A stretch of 11,033 nt of DNA from Thermodesulfobacteriales bacterium (GCA_004525335.1 SPCL01000063.1:1-11033); one strand, 5' to 3'; positions 1 to 7,657 are shown, numbered from the stretch's first letter. The notes: generated by a model from the sequence alone, not told the origin. Translations and numbers: made by a program.

Positions 1-1027
1 TATCTATAATATTTAATTTTCTAAGTTTCTTAAGAGCCGAGATGGAGTTCCTTTCTCTAATTCCTTTTATCTCGCCCCCGTTTACGAGCTGAAGCGCTTG
101 TATAAAAAATTCGATCTCTCTAATTCCACCTTTGCCGAGTTTAACATCCCGCTTTTTTTGAAGTTTATCGAGTTTAGTCTTCATATCTTTTAATTCTTCA
201 ATGGACTGATAATCGAGGAACTTTTTATATACAAATGGCTCGATTTCTTTAATAAATTCATCTCCAAGAGCTAAATCCCCGGCAATAGGCCTTACTTTTA
301 TCATTGCAGCTCTTTCCCATGTATCTCCCCAATAAAAATAGTGCTCAATAGCTCCTTCTATAGGAACGGCGACCGTGCTCTTACTACCACCTGGTCGTAG
401 GGCTAAATCAACTCTGTAGAGAAAGCCGTCTTGTGTTACAGCGCTTAGTAATCTTGTTACCCTCTCAGCAAGTTTGAAGAAAGGATCCGGGTCTCCATTG
501 TCACGGTAAACATAGATCAAATCGATATCAGAGCTTAGATTAAGCTCTCTTCCACCCAGCTTTCCCATACCTAATACAACGAATTCTCCGTGGGACTTAG
601 TGTCTAACTCCTCACTGTAAAGTCTAACAGCCGCTTCAACAATAGAGCTTGCAAGATCTGAAAGCTCTTCCATAATATCGCTAAAGGGACAAAGCTCAAG
701 AATATCTCTGTATATGATTCTTGAAAACTCTCGGTACTTATATTGCCTTAATTCAGAACCTAGTGATTCCCCTGAATCTGCGCCTTTTCTGATGGCATCA
801 ACTTCCTTGAGAAATTGATTTGAAGTCTTCTTATTTTTGATGTTCTTTGGCTGATTAAGATACTCTAATACAGATGGGTCTGTTAAGATCACTCTTCCAA
901 GAAAACGACTATAGGACGAAAGAATTTTTAGAATGTCTGCTTTTTTAGACGATATTCTCTTGTAGGTTTCTTTGTAGCGTTCTAGAACATTTTGAGCATT
1001 ATCCGGGTTGGGCAAGACTCTATTCAA
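1..1027 (-). CDS. glnE: Glutamine synthetase adenylyltransferase / adenylyl-removing enzyme, N-terminal part (runs off left edge)
   Basis: About 341 N-terminal residues are present; the family is usually over 900 residues, so the C-terminal adenylyl-transferase half lies outside the window. GlnE attaches AMP to, and removes it from, glutamine synthetase in response to nitrogen status through PII. Visible hallmarks are the nucleotidyltransferase motif GMGKLGGREL followed by SDID (residues about 153-169), the second acidic block VDLALRPGG (206-214), the segment YWGDTWERAAMIKVRP (232-247) and KLGKGGIREIEF (296-307). The start is probably TTG at 1027, with AGGA 9 bases upstream; TTG at 1015 is the alternative. 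An in-frame stop at 1031-1033 rules out anything longer, and no early ATG exists in frame. It overlaps the end of the upstream small gene by 8 bases, which suggests translational coupling. Oddity: the family normally has Arg where A209 stands in the VDxRLRP block. Confidence 0.93.
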   Translation of the reverse strand, partial: MNRVLPNPDNAQNVLERYKETYKRISSKKADILKILSSYSRFLGRVILTDPSVLEYLNQPKNIKNKKTSNQFLKEVDAIRKGADSGESLGSELRQYKYREFSRIIYRDILELCPFSDIMEELSDLASSIVEAAVRLYSEELDTKSHGEFVVLGMGKLGGRELNLSSDIDLIYVYRDNGDPDPFFKLAERVTRLLSAVTQDGFLYRVDLALRPGGSKSTVAVPIEGAIEHYFYWGDTWERAAMIKVRPIAGDLALGDEFIKEIEPFVYKKFLDYQSIEELKDMKTKLDKLQKKRDVKLGKGGIREIEFFIQALQLVNGGEIKGIRERNSISALKKLRKLNIID

Positions 1028-1340
1028 CTTCTATCTTCCTGCTTCTGGTTCTTTTTTTGATAGTTCTCTTGGATTTATTCTTCTCTTTCTCTTTTAGTTG
1101 TTCCGTTACCTCTGTTAAAAACTCAAACCCCTTTTCAGCAGCTCTAGAAGGCAATTCTTTTAGAAACTTTCTGCCCTCATCATTATTAAGAATATCCCTG
1201 GCTCCTTTAATAGCAAACCCTGCCCCTACAACAAACTCTACAGCACTTGTGATAAAGTGCTCCCCTGCCCGGCTTAGATCGCTTAGATCAATTTCAGGCT
1301 CTTTCTTCTTACTTCTTGCTCTTGTCTGTTTTTTAGGCAT
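1020..1340 (-). CDS. Small basic protein of unknown function, coupled to glnE
   Basis: A 106-residue protein I do not recognise. Residues 1-14 are rich in Lys and Arg. Residues 24-51 form a moderately hydrophobic, glycine-containing helix-like stretch (FITSAVEFVVGAGFAIKGA). Residues 52-84 look amphipathic and charged, and residues 83-103 are a strongly basic tail (KEKEKNKSKRTIKKRTRSRK). There are no cysteines and no signal peptide. The basic ends could bind nucleic acid or an acidic partner, but this is only inferred from composition. The ATG has a GGGAG ribosome binding site 8 bases upstream (1349-1353), and its stop lies inside the start of glnE, so it is probably a real, expressed gene co-transcribed with glnE. 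Confidence 0.72.
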   Translation of the reverse strand: MPKKQTRARSKKKEPEIDLSDLSRAGEHFITSAVEFVVGAGFAIKGARDILNNDEGRKFLKELPSRAAEKGFEFLTEVTEQLKEKEKNKSKRTIKKRTRSRKIEVE

Positions 1341-1348
1341 GGCCTATT

Positions 1349-1367
1349 CTCCCGCTAATGAATTATA
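1349..1367 (-). promoter_or_regulatory. Candidate -10 box and ribosome binding site for the small gene-glnE transcript
   Basis: A perfect TATAAT (1362-1367 read on the minus strand) is followed by GGGAG (1349-1353) and the ATG at 1340. No good -35 box sits at 16-18 bases; the best is a 3-of-6 match, and there is no TGn extension. The predicted transcript start near 1355 leaves a leader of only about 15 bases. The 127-base gap after priA is otherwise without a gene. Confidence 0.35.
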
Positions 1368-1467
1368 CCCACCGCGTAAATACAATAAACTTATAAGGAA
1401 ATTCTACCACAAAGTTCCACTCTAAATAATATTAGAAGGAGTTCATATATTCCATACAGACTCTAAA

Positions 1468-3921
1468 TCAACTGAAGTAATAAGGGTCCACATCTACTGA
1501 ACATCTCACATTAGATGAGATTTTTGAAACGGCAGCTAGAAACTGCTTGGAAAAACTGTGAATAATGCCGGCATTGGTAGATTTAAGAAGCATCTGAAAA
1601 CGAAAACGGTTTCTAATTTTATATATAGGGCACGGGGACGGGCCTATAATTTCAAGAGCGCCCATGGGTAGTTTTGAGACCATCTTACGCGCCAATTTAT
1701 CAGATTCTTTAACTACAAGCTCAGTTTCGGATTCAAACCTGCCGGAGAACTTTATATTAACCAGCCTTGAGAACGGTGGGTACTTAAGTTCTTCCCTCAG
1801 TTTCAACTCTTCTTCCAGAAAGCCCTTACTATCCTGATGCGTAGCATATTTAATACTTGGATGATCGGGATTGAAAGTTTGAACAAGAGCATTACCCGGA
1901 TGCTCGCCACGACCTGAGCGCCCGGCAACCTGGGTTAACAGTTGAAAGGTCCTCTCACCGGAGCGAAAGTCTGGTATGCCCAGAGATATGTCAGCTGAGA
2001 TTACACCGACTAATGTCACCCCTGGCAGATCATGCCCCTTGGCTACCATCTGTGTACCGATAAGAACGTCTATCTCCCCTCGCTCAAGCCTCAAATATAG
2101 TTTAAGCAGCTTGTTCTTGCCACCGACCGTATCCCTATCCATCCTCGCAACTGTTGCTTTAGGGAGTATCCTTTTGATTTCTTCTTCAACCTTTTGAGTC
2201 CCTACCCCCAAACCCCTCATATGATCCCCACATTTACTGCAGTCAGGGATGGATTTTTCAGAAAGCCCGCACATGTGGCATCTTATAGAATCATCCCCCG
2301 CATGATAGGTTAGGGAAACAGTGCAGTTAGGACATTTAAGTAATTCTCCACATGATGGGCAAATTAACAATCCTGAATATCCCCTGCGGTTGAGAAATAA
2401 GATTGTCTGCTTCTTTTCCTCGAAATTGTTGAGTATAGACTGCTTAAGAGCATAAGAAAATATATCCCCTGACTCATTTTTCATATCTATTACTTGTATC
2501 TGGGGCATGGATTTGTCTTCAACCCTAAGAGGCATCGAAAGATAAGTGTATCTATTTTTCAAAGCATTACTGTAAGTCTCCACAGATGGCGTAGCGGAAC
2601 CCAACACAACTACGGAGCCAGTCATCCTGCCAAGAACCAATGACAAATCCCGGGCGTTATATGCCGGCGCTTCTTCCTGCTTATAACTTGTCTCATGCTC
2701 TTCATCGACAATGATGATTCCAAGGTTTTTAAGTGGGGCAAAAATGGCCGACCTGGCTCCGATTACAACCTTAACCTCTCCCCGGCTAGCCATTCTCCAA
2801 GCGTCAAAGCGCTCGCCGTCAGATAGAGCGCTATGAATAACAGTCACCTGATCTCCAAAACGGGACCTAAATCTTTTTACAAGTTGAGGGGTAAGTGAAA
2901 TTTCAGGCACTAGTACAAGCGCTTCTTTACCTTTTTTTATCATCTCCCCAATAGCTCGAAGATACACCTCAGTCTTACCACTACCGGTGACTCCATGGAG
3001 CAAAAAAGGGCTAAATTCTTGGATTTGAATTGCATCAGAGATTTTTTTATATACAATTTCCTGATCCAAATTAAGCTTGGGCGGAGGTTCATTTGAGACT
3101 TTGATCTTGGAGAATGGGTTTCTAGATATTTCCTGATGCTCGATTTTGATGAACTCTTTTTCCTCAAGCCAGGGCAAATGACTGCTGACATTTCCGAAGA
3201 TTTCCTTTAAATCTGTCAGAGAAACCCTTCTGTGTGTGAGCACATATTCGAGAATCTCAGCCTTGGCATGCTTTCTCTGAAGAGTCTTACTTTCTAGACT
3301 AGCCCCATCTCCTGCTACTACTATTTTCTCAGTTTTTATCTTAGAGTCAGATGCAAGCTCATAGCTAAATTCAATTAAATGCCTCCTCTTAAAGGAATTT
3401 AAAAGTTCGTTCGAGGTGTTTTCAACTAGATTTAAAAGTTTTTGTGATGTAATTTCACCGGAATTATGAATTGTATTTAATACCAAGGACTCATGACTAG
3501 TAAGCCTCTGGGCATTTAGAGCCTTTATTCCATTTTCCGTAATTGTTATTAGACGTTTTAAGCTCACACCCAGGCCCCCAGGATGGGCTGCCTTAAGTAC
3601 AATCCCTAGTGAGGCAATATAATAGTTAGATACCCACTTTAGGAACTCAAGCCGCTTCTCATCAAATAGAGGTTCCTCATCTATTATATCTATAATATCT
3701 TTAAGCTTTATGTCCGGCGGCGGATCACCTGTACCTACGATAAATCCTATGGACCTTCTATTGCGAAAGGGTACAAGAACCCGTTTCCCAAGTTTAATCC
3801 CCTCTTTCAAATGCTCAGGAACTTTATAGGAATAATACTCATCCCCTGGAATTGGAACTGCAACTTGAATAGTATCATCCATATGGACTTGGATTCTAAT
3901 TGGTTTTGACGAACGGTTCAA
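1468..3921 (-). CDS. priA: Primosomal protein N' (replication restart helicase PriA)
   Basis: PriA is a 3'-5' superfamily 2 DNA helicase that recognises stalled forks and reloads the replisome. The 817-residue product shows, in order: the N-terminal DNA-binding domain (VAVPIPGDEYYSYKVP, about 20-35), a winged-helix-like region (about 120-265), Walker A GVTGSGKT (310-317), the DEEH box (406-409), GSATPS (441-446), and a zinc-binding domain with eight cysteines (C521, C524, C530, C533, C548, C551, C561, C564). The C-terminal helicase lobe carries GTQMVAKGHD (622-631) and QVAGRSGRG (664-672). All catalytic and zinc-binding residues are intact. The longest start is TTG at 3921, with no clear ribosome binding site. 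ATG at 3882 (residue 14) would begin closer to where family members begin, so the true start may be there. It lies 70 bases downstream of the iron-sulfur remnant. Confidence 0.97.
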   Translation of the reverse strand: MNRSSKPIRIQVHMDDTIQVAVPIPGDEYYSYKVPEHLKEGIKLGKRVLVPFRNRRSIGFIVGTGDPPPDIKLKDIIDIIDEEPLFDEKRLEFLKWVSNYYIASLGIVLKAAHPGGLGVSLKRLITITENGIKALNAQRLTSHESLVLNTIHNSGEITSQKLLNLVENTSNELLNSFKRRHLIEFSYELASDSKIKTEKIVVAGDGASLESKTLQRKHAKAEILEYVLTHRRVSLTDLKEIFGNVSSHLPWLEEKEFIKIEHQEISRNPFSKIKVSNEPPPKLNLDQEIVYKKISDAIQIQEFSPFLLHGVTGSGKTEVYLRAIGEMIKKGKEALVLVPEISLTPQLVKRFRSRFGDQVTVIHSALSDGERFDAWRMASRGEVKVVIGARSAIFAPLKNLGIIIVDEEHETSYKQEEAPAYNARDLSLVLGRMTGSVVVLGSATPSVETYSNALKNRYTYLSMPLRVEDKSMPQIQVIDMKNESGDIFSYALKQSILNNFEEKKQTILFLNRRGYSGLLICPSCGELLKCPNCTVSLTYHAGDDSIRCHMCGLSEKSIPDCSKCGDHMRGLGVGTQKVEEEIKRILPKATVARMDRDTVGGKNKLLKLYLRLERGEIDVLIGTQMVAKGHDLPGVTLVGVISADISLGIPDFRSGERTFQLLTQVAGRSGRGEHPGNALVQTFNPDHPSIKYATHQDSKGFLEEELKLREELKYPPFSRLVNIKFSGRFESETELVVKESDKLARKMVSKLPMGALEIIGPSPCPIYKIRNRFRFQMLLKSTNAGIIHSFSKQFLAAVSKISSNVRCSVDVDPYYFS

Positions 3922-3976
3922 TAGAGGAACGCCAACTTAAAACATCAAAGGTAGTAAGCAAATTGTTATATTTTGG

Positions 3977-3993
3977 AATGATTACAAATCATT
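3977..3993. repeat. 17-base palindrome AATGATT-ACA-AATCATT upstream of priA
   Basis: A perfect 7-base inverted repeat with a 3-base centre lies 56 bases upstream of the priA TTG and touches the stop codon of the iron-sulfur remnant. No run of T follows on either strand and the stem is AT-rich, so an intrinsic terminator is unlikely. It could be an operator or a chance hairpin. Confidence 0.4.
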
Positions 3994-4213
3994 ACACATG
4001 TTTCAGAGAATCTATAAACGCTTGAATTGGTCTTGCTGAACCCTCAAAACGGTCGCCATAAGTCTTGCCGTTTTCAAGCTTAAGCACACCCCTTGGGCAA
4101 ACTGCGCTACATACACCACACCCGACGCATGAAGCCCTAATGATGTTCTTGCCCTGCTGCGCATATGCTCTAACATCTATTCCCATCTCACAGTAAGTCC
4201 AACTATTCCACAA
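3992..4213 (-). pseudogene. 3' remnant of a 4Fe-4S ferredoxin-domain protein
   Basis: Seventy-three codons remain, containing one 4Fe-4S cluster motif, CVGCGVCSAVCP (C29, C32, C35, C39), preceded by TYCEMGIDVRAYAQQGKNI with a further Cys at residue 8. The block reads like the end of a larger membrane or soluble iron-sulfur protein rather than a complete small ferredoxin, which usually binds two clusters or has a different layout. The only start is TTG at 4213, directly after an in-frame TGA (4214-4216), and it has no convincing ribosome binding site. Reading the same frame upstream through that stop gives a short cysteine-containing stretch and then another stop at 4298-4300. I infer loss of the 5' part by deletion or rearrangement. 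A functional 73-residue single-cluster protein is possible but less likely. Confidence 0.6.
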
Positions 4214-4248
4214 TCAATTTTCTCGCCATTGCCAATAATTACTACACG

Positions 4249-4277
4249 CATAGAATTTCAGATCCCATAGAATTTCA
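4249..4277. repeat. Two 12-base direct repeats, 17-base period
   Basis: CATAGAATTTCA occurs at 4249-4260 and again at 4266-4277, with five bases between. It lies just upstream of the iron-sulfur remnant and looks like a short tandem duplication, possibly a scar of the rearrangement that truncated the gene. Confidence 0.7.
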
Positions 4278-4386
4278 TATCTCCTGGTAACATTCTTTTA
4301 TTAATATTAATCTTTGGATGAATTTGAGGTAAAAAAGTTGCAGTTTTGTGAATAATGCATGCATACAATCACTACAACATAGAATC

Positions 4387-4401
4387 ATATGTAGTACATA
4401 T
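4387..4401. promoter_or_regulatory. 15-base palindrome, candidate operator
   Basis: ATATGTA-G-TACATAT is a perfect 7-base inverted repeat around one centre base. It lies 56 bases upstream of the -35 box of the TPR gene. An activator or repressor site is possible, but no family is indicated. Confidence 0.3.
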
Positions 4402-4456
4402 TTACAACCTCAATCCGTATATACTATTTTAAGATTTTATATAAAAGCACAAAGTG

Positions 4457-4485
4457 TTGACATTACGAGTATCAGGACATATTCT
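4457..4485 (+). promoter_or_regulatory. Sigma-70-type promoter of the TPR gene
   Basis: A perfect TTGACA (4457-4462), a 17-base spacer and TATTCT (4480-4485, four of six consensus bases) predict a transcript start near 4492. This falls inside the longer open frame that begins at 4348, which supports the internal ATG at 4525 as the true start. Confidence 0.65.
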
Positions 4486-4524
4486 TTACTGAATTTGAAT
4501 ACCGAAAGGATAACGGAGCAAAAA

Positions 4525-5394
4525 ATGGGCAGGCTAGAAAGACTGCTTAACAAAGCTGATGATTTCAAAGAAGCCGGACGTTTCGAAGAAGCGCTCAAAG
4601 AACTTACAAAAGCAATAGAAATTGCACCCTATGACCCCGATGTACATCTATCCATTGCCCTCACTTATGACGCAATGGAAGACTTTGAAACCTCTATTCG
4701 CTATTTCAGGAAATCTTTGAATTTAAATTCTGAAGATCCTTACATATGGACTCAGCTGGGTATTACTCTGTCCAGAATGAGCAGATATAGCGAGTCTATA
4801 GATGCTTTCGAGCAGGCGCTAGAGATCGACCCCGAACATGTCTTTTCCAAATGGCACTTAGCTCTCGCTTATAGAACTACTGGATTATATGAAGACGCCC
4901 TTAGAAATTTTGAGGAATGTCTGGATTCAGATTCGGATCTGGATTATATAAAAGATGAGATTCATTATCAGCTTGGTCTATGTTACTTCGATATGGGATG
5001 GACGAGAGAAGCTGTCACAGAATTTAGGAAACATGTAGAAATATGTCCTAACGATAACTGGGCACATCTTTCAATAGGAAATTGCTATTTTGACTTTGGA
5101 TGGATCGATGAATCGGCTGCTAAGTTCAGAGAAGTAATTGCGGCTTCCCCAGCTTTCATACCTGCATATAATTCGCTTGCGCTATCACTTGCGGAGAAGG
5201 GTTGGTATGATGATGCTCTTGATGTACTCAGAGCAGCTTTACAAATTGCTCCGGAAGATGAATCTTTAAAAGACAATATGGATTATATACAATCCCTAAA
5301 AGATGATGATGATGACAATAAAGGTATAGTCCTATTAGCACTTATTATGCAGACGCTTCAAAATAGAAAGGGAAAGGGACCTGAGCCGGATTAA
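4525..5394 (+). CDS. TPR-repeat protein (seven repeats), function unknown
   Basis: The 289-residue product is almost entirely tetratricopeptide repeats of 34 residues, at about 4-37, 38-71, 72-105, 106-139, 145-178, 179-212 and 213-246. These pack as helix pairs and bind other proteins. No signal peptide or enzyme domain is visible, so it is probably a cytoplasmic scaffold. A run of five aspartates (260-264) is followed by a short hydrophobic helix (GIVLLALIM, 267-275) and a charged tail, which could be a peptide-like or membrane-touching end. The ATG at 4525 was chosen because GGAG lies 6 bases upstream (4515-4518) and the promoter lies just before it; the frame stays open back to a GTG at 4348, but that extension is not repeat-like. 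It ends 8 bases from the convergent permease gene. The partner cannot be named from sequence. Confidence 0.9.
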   Translation: MGRLERLLNKADDFKEAGRFEEALKELTKAIEIAPYDPDVHLSIALTYDAMEDFETSIRYFRKSLNLNSEDPYIWTQLGITLSRMSRYSESIDAFEQALEIDPEHVFSKWHLALAYRTTGLYEDALRNFEECLDSDSDLDYIKDEIHYQLGLCYFDMGWTREAVTEFRKHVEICPNDNWAHLSIGNCYFDFGWIDESAAKFREVIAASPAFIPAYNSLALSLAEKGWYDDALDVLRAALQIAPEDESLKDNMDYIQSLKDDDDDNKGIVLLALIMQTLQNRKGKGPEPD

Positions 5395-5402
5395 CCGCCT
5401 AA

Positions 5403-6515
5403 TTAATCATCTAAGATAGATTCTTTTGCGTATTCCCTACCCTGGCTAGTCAAAACAAGTCTGTTACCATTTACTAACAAAAACCCATTATTTGCTGAGT
5501 AGTTCACCACACGCATTGCAAAGTTTTCTTTCCATCTAAGGTTATGCTCAAGATGCTCTATCTGAGATTCATGCTCCTCATCGGCTGTGCCCTCATGATT
5601 TAATAGATGTATAGCAAGCATTTTCCCAGCAAATTCCCATCTCTGATGAGATCTTCTCCTGGCAATTGCGATTATTCCTCTCTCTGGTGCAAAAAAGAAA
5701 ACGATTATAAATAAGACACCCGCCATAGTTGCCATAGCACCTGCAATATTTGCATCCAGAAAAATAGCAAGCCAGAAACCAGATATAGAACTGATGATTC
5801 CCAACACTACGCTAATGACAATCATTTTTGTAAGATCATCGGTTAATAGATATGCCGCCGCCGCAGGAGCTATCATCAGTGCTACAACCAATATCGATCC
5901 AACCGCGTCAAAAGCACTCACTGCCGTAACTGATACTAGACTCATGAGTCCATAGTGAATAAGCCCGGGAGAGAACCCCAAAGCCGCCGCGAGCCCTGCA
6001 TCAAAAGTTGCAATTTTAAGCTCTTTATAAAAAAGAGAAATGAATACAAGATTCAGAATTAATATCGTCCCCATAACGAAGAGGGACTTTGGTCCTATAT
6101 CATGTCCGAATAATACCAACCGATCAAAAGGGGCAAAAGCAAGCTCACCTAAAATGACCGCATCAATATCTAAATGCACATTCCATGCATAATGGGCAAT
6201 TAAAATCACTCCAATGCTAAATAGAACCGGAAAGACAAGACCAATTGCAGCGTCCCCTTTAACAAGCCTTGTTTTATTTAGAAGCTCAACAAGACTTACG
6301 GTAAGCACTCCGCTAAGCGCGGCTCCAATAATAAGTATAGGTGAGGAGATATCACGTATTACAAAAAATGCCAGGACGATTCCTAAAAGAATGGCATGAC
6401 TAATGGCGTCACTCATCATAGCCATCCTACGAAGCACAAGAAACACACCTGGGATGGCGCAAGCCGCGGCTACTACAGATGCTATGAGCTGAATTTCAAA
6501 CTGCTCAGAAGTCAT
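5403..6515 (-). CDS. troD: Metal ABC transporter permease with C-terminal winged-helix-like tail (second permease)
   Basis: An ABC-3 family integral membrane permease for Mn, Zn or Fe, 370 residues. Residues 1-285 hold the membrane segments, the family signature SDAISHA (35-41), and the conserved block GSILVVALMIAPAAAAYLL (206-224). It pairs with the preceding permease and the ATPase. Residues about 290-370 form an extra cytoplasmic domain: a helix pair (KMLAIHLLNHEG, 298-309), a helix (MRVVNYSANNGFLLV, 334-348) and a hairpin with NRLVLTSQGREYA (351-363), which reads as a winged helix like those in DtxR-type and MarR-type folds. Plain family members are near 280-300 residues, so the tail is an addition, known in some Mn transport permeases. 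The ATG at 6515 overlaps the stop of the upstream permease by one base. Its metal cannot be set from the permease alone. Confidence 0.9.
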   Translation of the reverse strand: MTSEQFEIQLIASVVAAACAIPGVFLVLRRMAMMSDAISHAILLGIVLAFFVIRDISSPILIIGAALSGVLTVSLVELLNKTRLVKGDAAIGLVFPVLFSIGVILIAHYAWNVHLDIDAVILGELAFAPFDRLVLFGHDIGPKSLFVMGTILILNLVFISLFYKELKIATFDAGLAAALGFSPGLIHYGLMSLVSVTAVSAFDAVGSILVVALMIAPAAAAYLLTDDLTKMIVISVVLGIISSISGFWLAIFLDANIAGAMATMAGVLFIIVFFFAPERGIIAIARRRSHQRWEFAGKMLAIHLLNHEGTADEEHESQIEHLEHNLRWKENFAMRVVNYSANNGFLLVNGNRLVLTSQGREYAKESILDD

Positions 6516-7651
6516 CAGTTGGCACCTTCTCTCATTTTAATTTTATTTTGAGCTTCTAGGACACCCGCTTTTGTAAGAGCCCATTTGTCTGAATTCACAG
6601 ATCTCACTAATCCTCGATCCTCAAGTTTTCTTAAGCTTTTATCCACCCCCGCCTTCTCCGAGCTCATCAACCTCAATACTGCAATAGAATGGGCGTGCTC
6701 CGGGTTTTCATGAGATGAAGCGAGAGAATAGAGACCTTCTAAAATCGCCTCAACATGAAGCCTACCCCTATTCCTTCTATCTCTAAGCCAGTTCCACAGA
6801 AGTCCCCGTCTTGGGGCTAAAAACAGCGATACTACGACTATAGTGCTAATGCATAGAACTATTGTCGGCCCTGTGGGTAGCCGCGGTATACTGCTGCTCA
6901 AAAGCGCACCCACTATTCCAGCCAATGCGCCGAATAATGAAGATAGGATTACCATTGTACCAAGATGGTCTGTCCACTGCCTTGCCGCAGCTGCAGGAGC
7001 AACAATCATTGCGCTCATCAGAACGACTCCAACAGTTTGTAAACCCAAAACTATTGCAAGAACAATTAAAGTGGTTAACAGTATGTCCAGAAACTTCATA
7101 GGAAAACCAAGGGTTGCGCCAAAGTCAGGATCGAAACTAAGAAGTTTAAACTCCTTCCAAAAAACCATGGTTATCAGTATTGCTATGGCACCGAGTATTC
7201 CCATGGTAATTACATCACGCTCTAGGAGTGCTGCAGCTTGTCCAAAGAGAAATTTATCAAGCCCTGCCTGAGTTGCGTCAGGGCGCTTCTGAATAATAGT
7301 TAATAAAACGAGCCCAAAACCAAAGAATACCGAGAGCACTAGACCTAGGGCACTATCAAACTTGATTCTGGTAGTGCGGACAATGCTCATTACAAAGAGG
7401 GTTCCTATCCAACCTGCTATGGCAGCCCCTAATATTAGGACAAGCGTCTGCTTGCTACCGGTGAGTAAAAACGCAATCGCTATTCCCGGGAGTGCAGCAT
7501 GTGATATCGCATCGCCTAACAGGCTTTGCTTACGAAGAACAGCATACGAGCCTAGAGCGCCGCTAACTATACCTAGAACCGCAGAACCCAGAGCAACCGT
7601 TCTCAGCGTGTAATCAAAAAAGAGATCATTTAGGAGTGCAAATAAATCCAC
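6515..7651 (-). CDS. troC: Metal ABC transporter permease with C-terminal winged-helix-like tail (first permease)
   Basis: ABC-3 family permease of 378 residues. Membrane segments fill residues 15-280, with the signature GDAISHAALPGIAIAF (46-61) and VGVVLMSAMIVAPAAAARQW (207-226). Residues about 290-378 are a soluble tail: EAILEGLYSLASSHE (301-315), IAVLRLMSS (323-331), VDKSLRKLEDRGLVRSV (336-352) and KWALTKAGVLEAQNK (356-370). This pattern of recognition-type helix, then wing, then C-terminal helix matches a winged helix. The start is GTG at 7651 with a GGAG/GGGG ribosome binding site, six bases after the ATPase stop. The tail may regulate transport or bind metal or protein; DNA binding by a membrane protein is less likely. 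Confidence 0.9.
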   Translation of the reverse strand: MDLFALLNDLFFDYTLRTVALGSAVLGIVSGALGSYAVLRKQSLLGDAISHAALPGIAIAFLLTGSKQTLVLILGAAIAGWIGTLFVMSIVRTTRIKFDSALGLVLSVFFGFGLVLLTIIQKRPDATQAGLDKFLFGQAAALLERDVITMGILGAIAILITMVFWKEFKLLSFDPDFGATLGFPMKFLDILLTTLIVLAIVLGLQTVGVVLMSAMIVAPAAAARQWTDHLGTMVILSSLFGALAGIVGALLSSSIPRLPTGPTIVLCISTIVVVSLFLAPRRGLLWNWLRDRRNRGRLHVEAILEGLYSLASSHENPEHAHSIAVLRLMSSEKAGVDKSLRKLEDRGLVRSVNSDKWALTKAGVLEAQNKIKMREGAN

Positions 7652-7657
7652 TTTCCC

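Larger units (their letters stand above)
4214..4524. other. 311-base divergent intergenic region
   Basis: No intact gene is visible. The remnant side holds the 12-base direct repeat and, on the minus strand at 4177-4251, a 24-codon reading frame starting MRVVIIGNG. That start resembles the first strand of a dinucleotide-binding fold but ends quickly. The TPR side holds the palindrome ATGCATGCAT (4355-4364), the 15-base palindrome at 4387-4401, and the TPR gene promoter (4457-4485). The DNA is AT-rich throughout. Confidence 0.6.

Noticed and set aside
1057..1425. 122-codon plus-strand open frame opposite the small basic protein
   Set aside because: It overlaps a minus-strand gene with a better ribosome binding site and coupling to glnE; the Ser/Leu/Phe-rich product is typical of an antisense shadow.
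1421..1436. TCTAA-N6-TTAGA inverted repeat after priA as a terminator
   Set aside because: The stem is short and AT-rich with no T-run on the minus strand.
4348..4524. N-terminal extension of the TPR protein from GTG 4348
   Set aside because: It is not TPR-like, contains the promoter of the gene, and the internal ATG at 4525 has a good ribosome binding site.
5302..5318. Tandem GATGATGATGATG-type repeat
   Set aside because: It encodes the aspartate run of the TPR protein; too short to treat as a separate repeat.
5408..5420. ATCTA-AGA-TAGAT inverted repeat at the convergent gene ends as a terminator
   Set aside because: The stem is only 5 bases, AT-rich and has no T-run.
6843..7271. 142-codon plus-strand open frame inside the first permease gene
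   Set aside because: It is antisense to a clear membrane protein gene, shows no domain and has no ribosome binding site of note; it is a shadow of the hydrophobic codon pattern.
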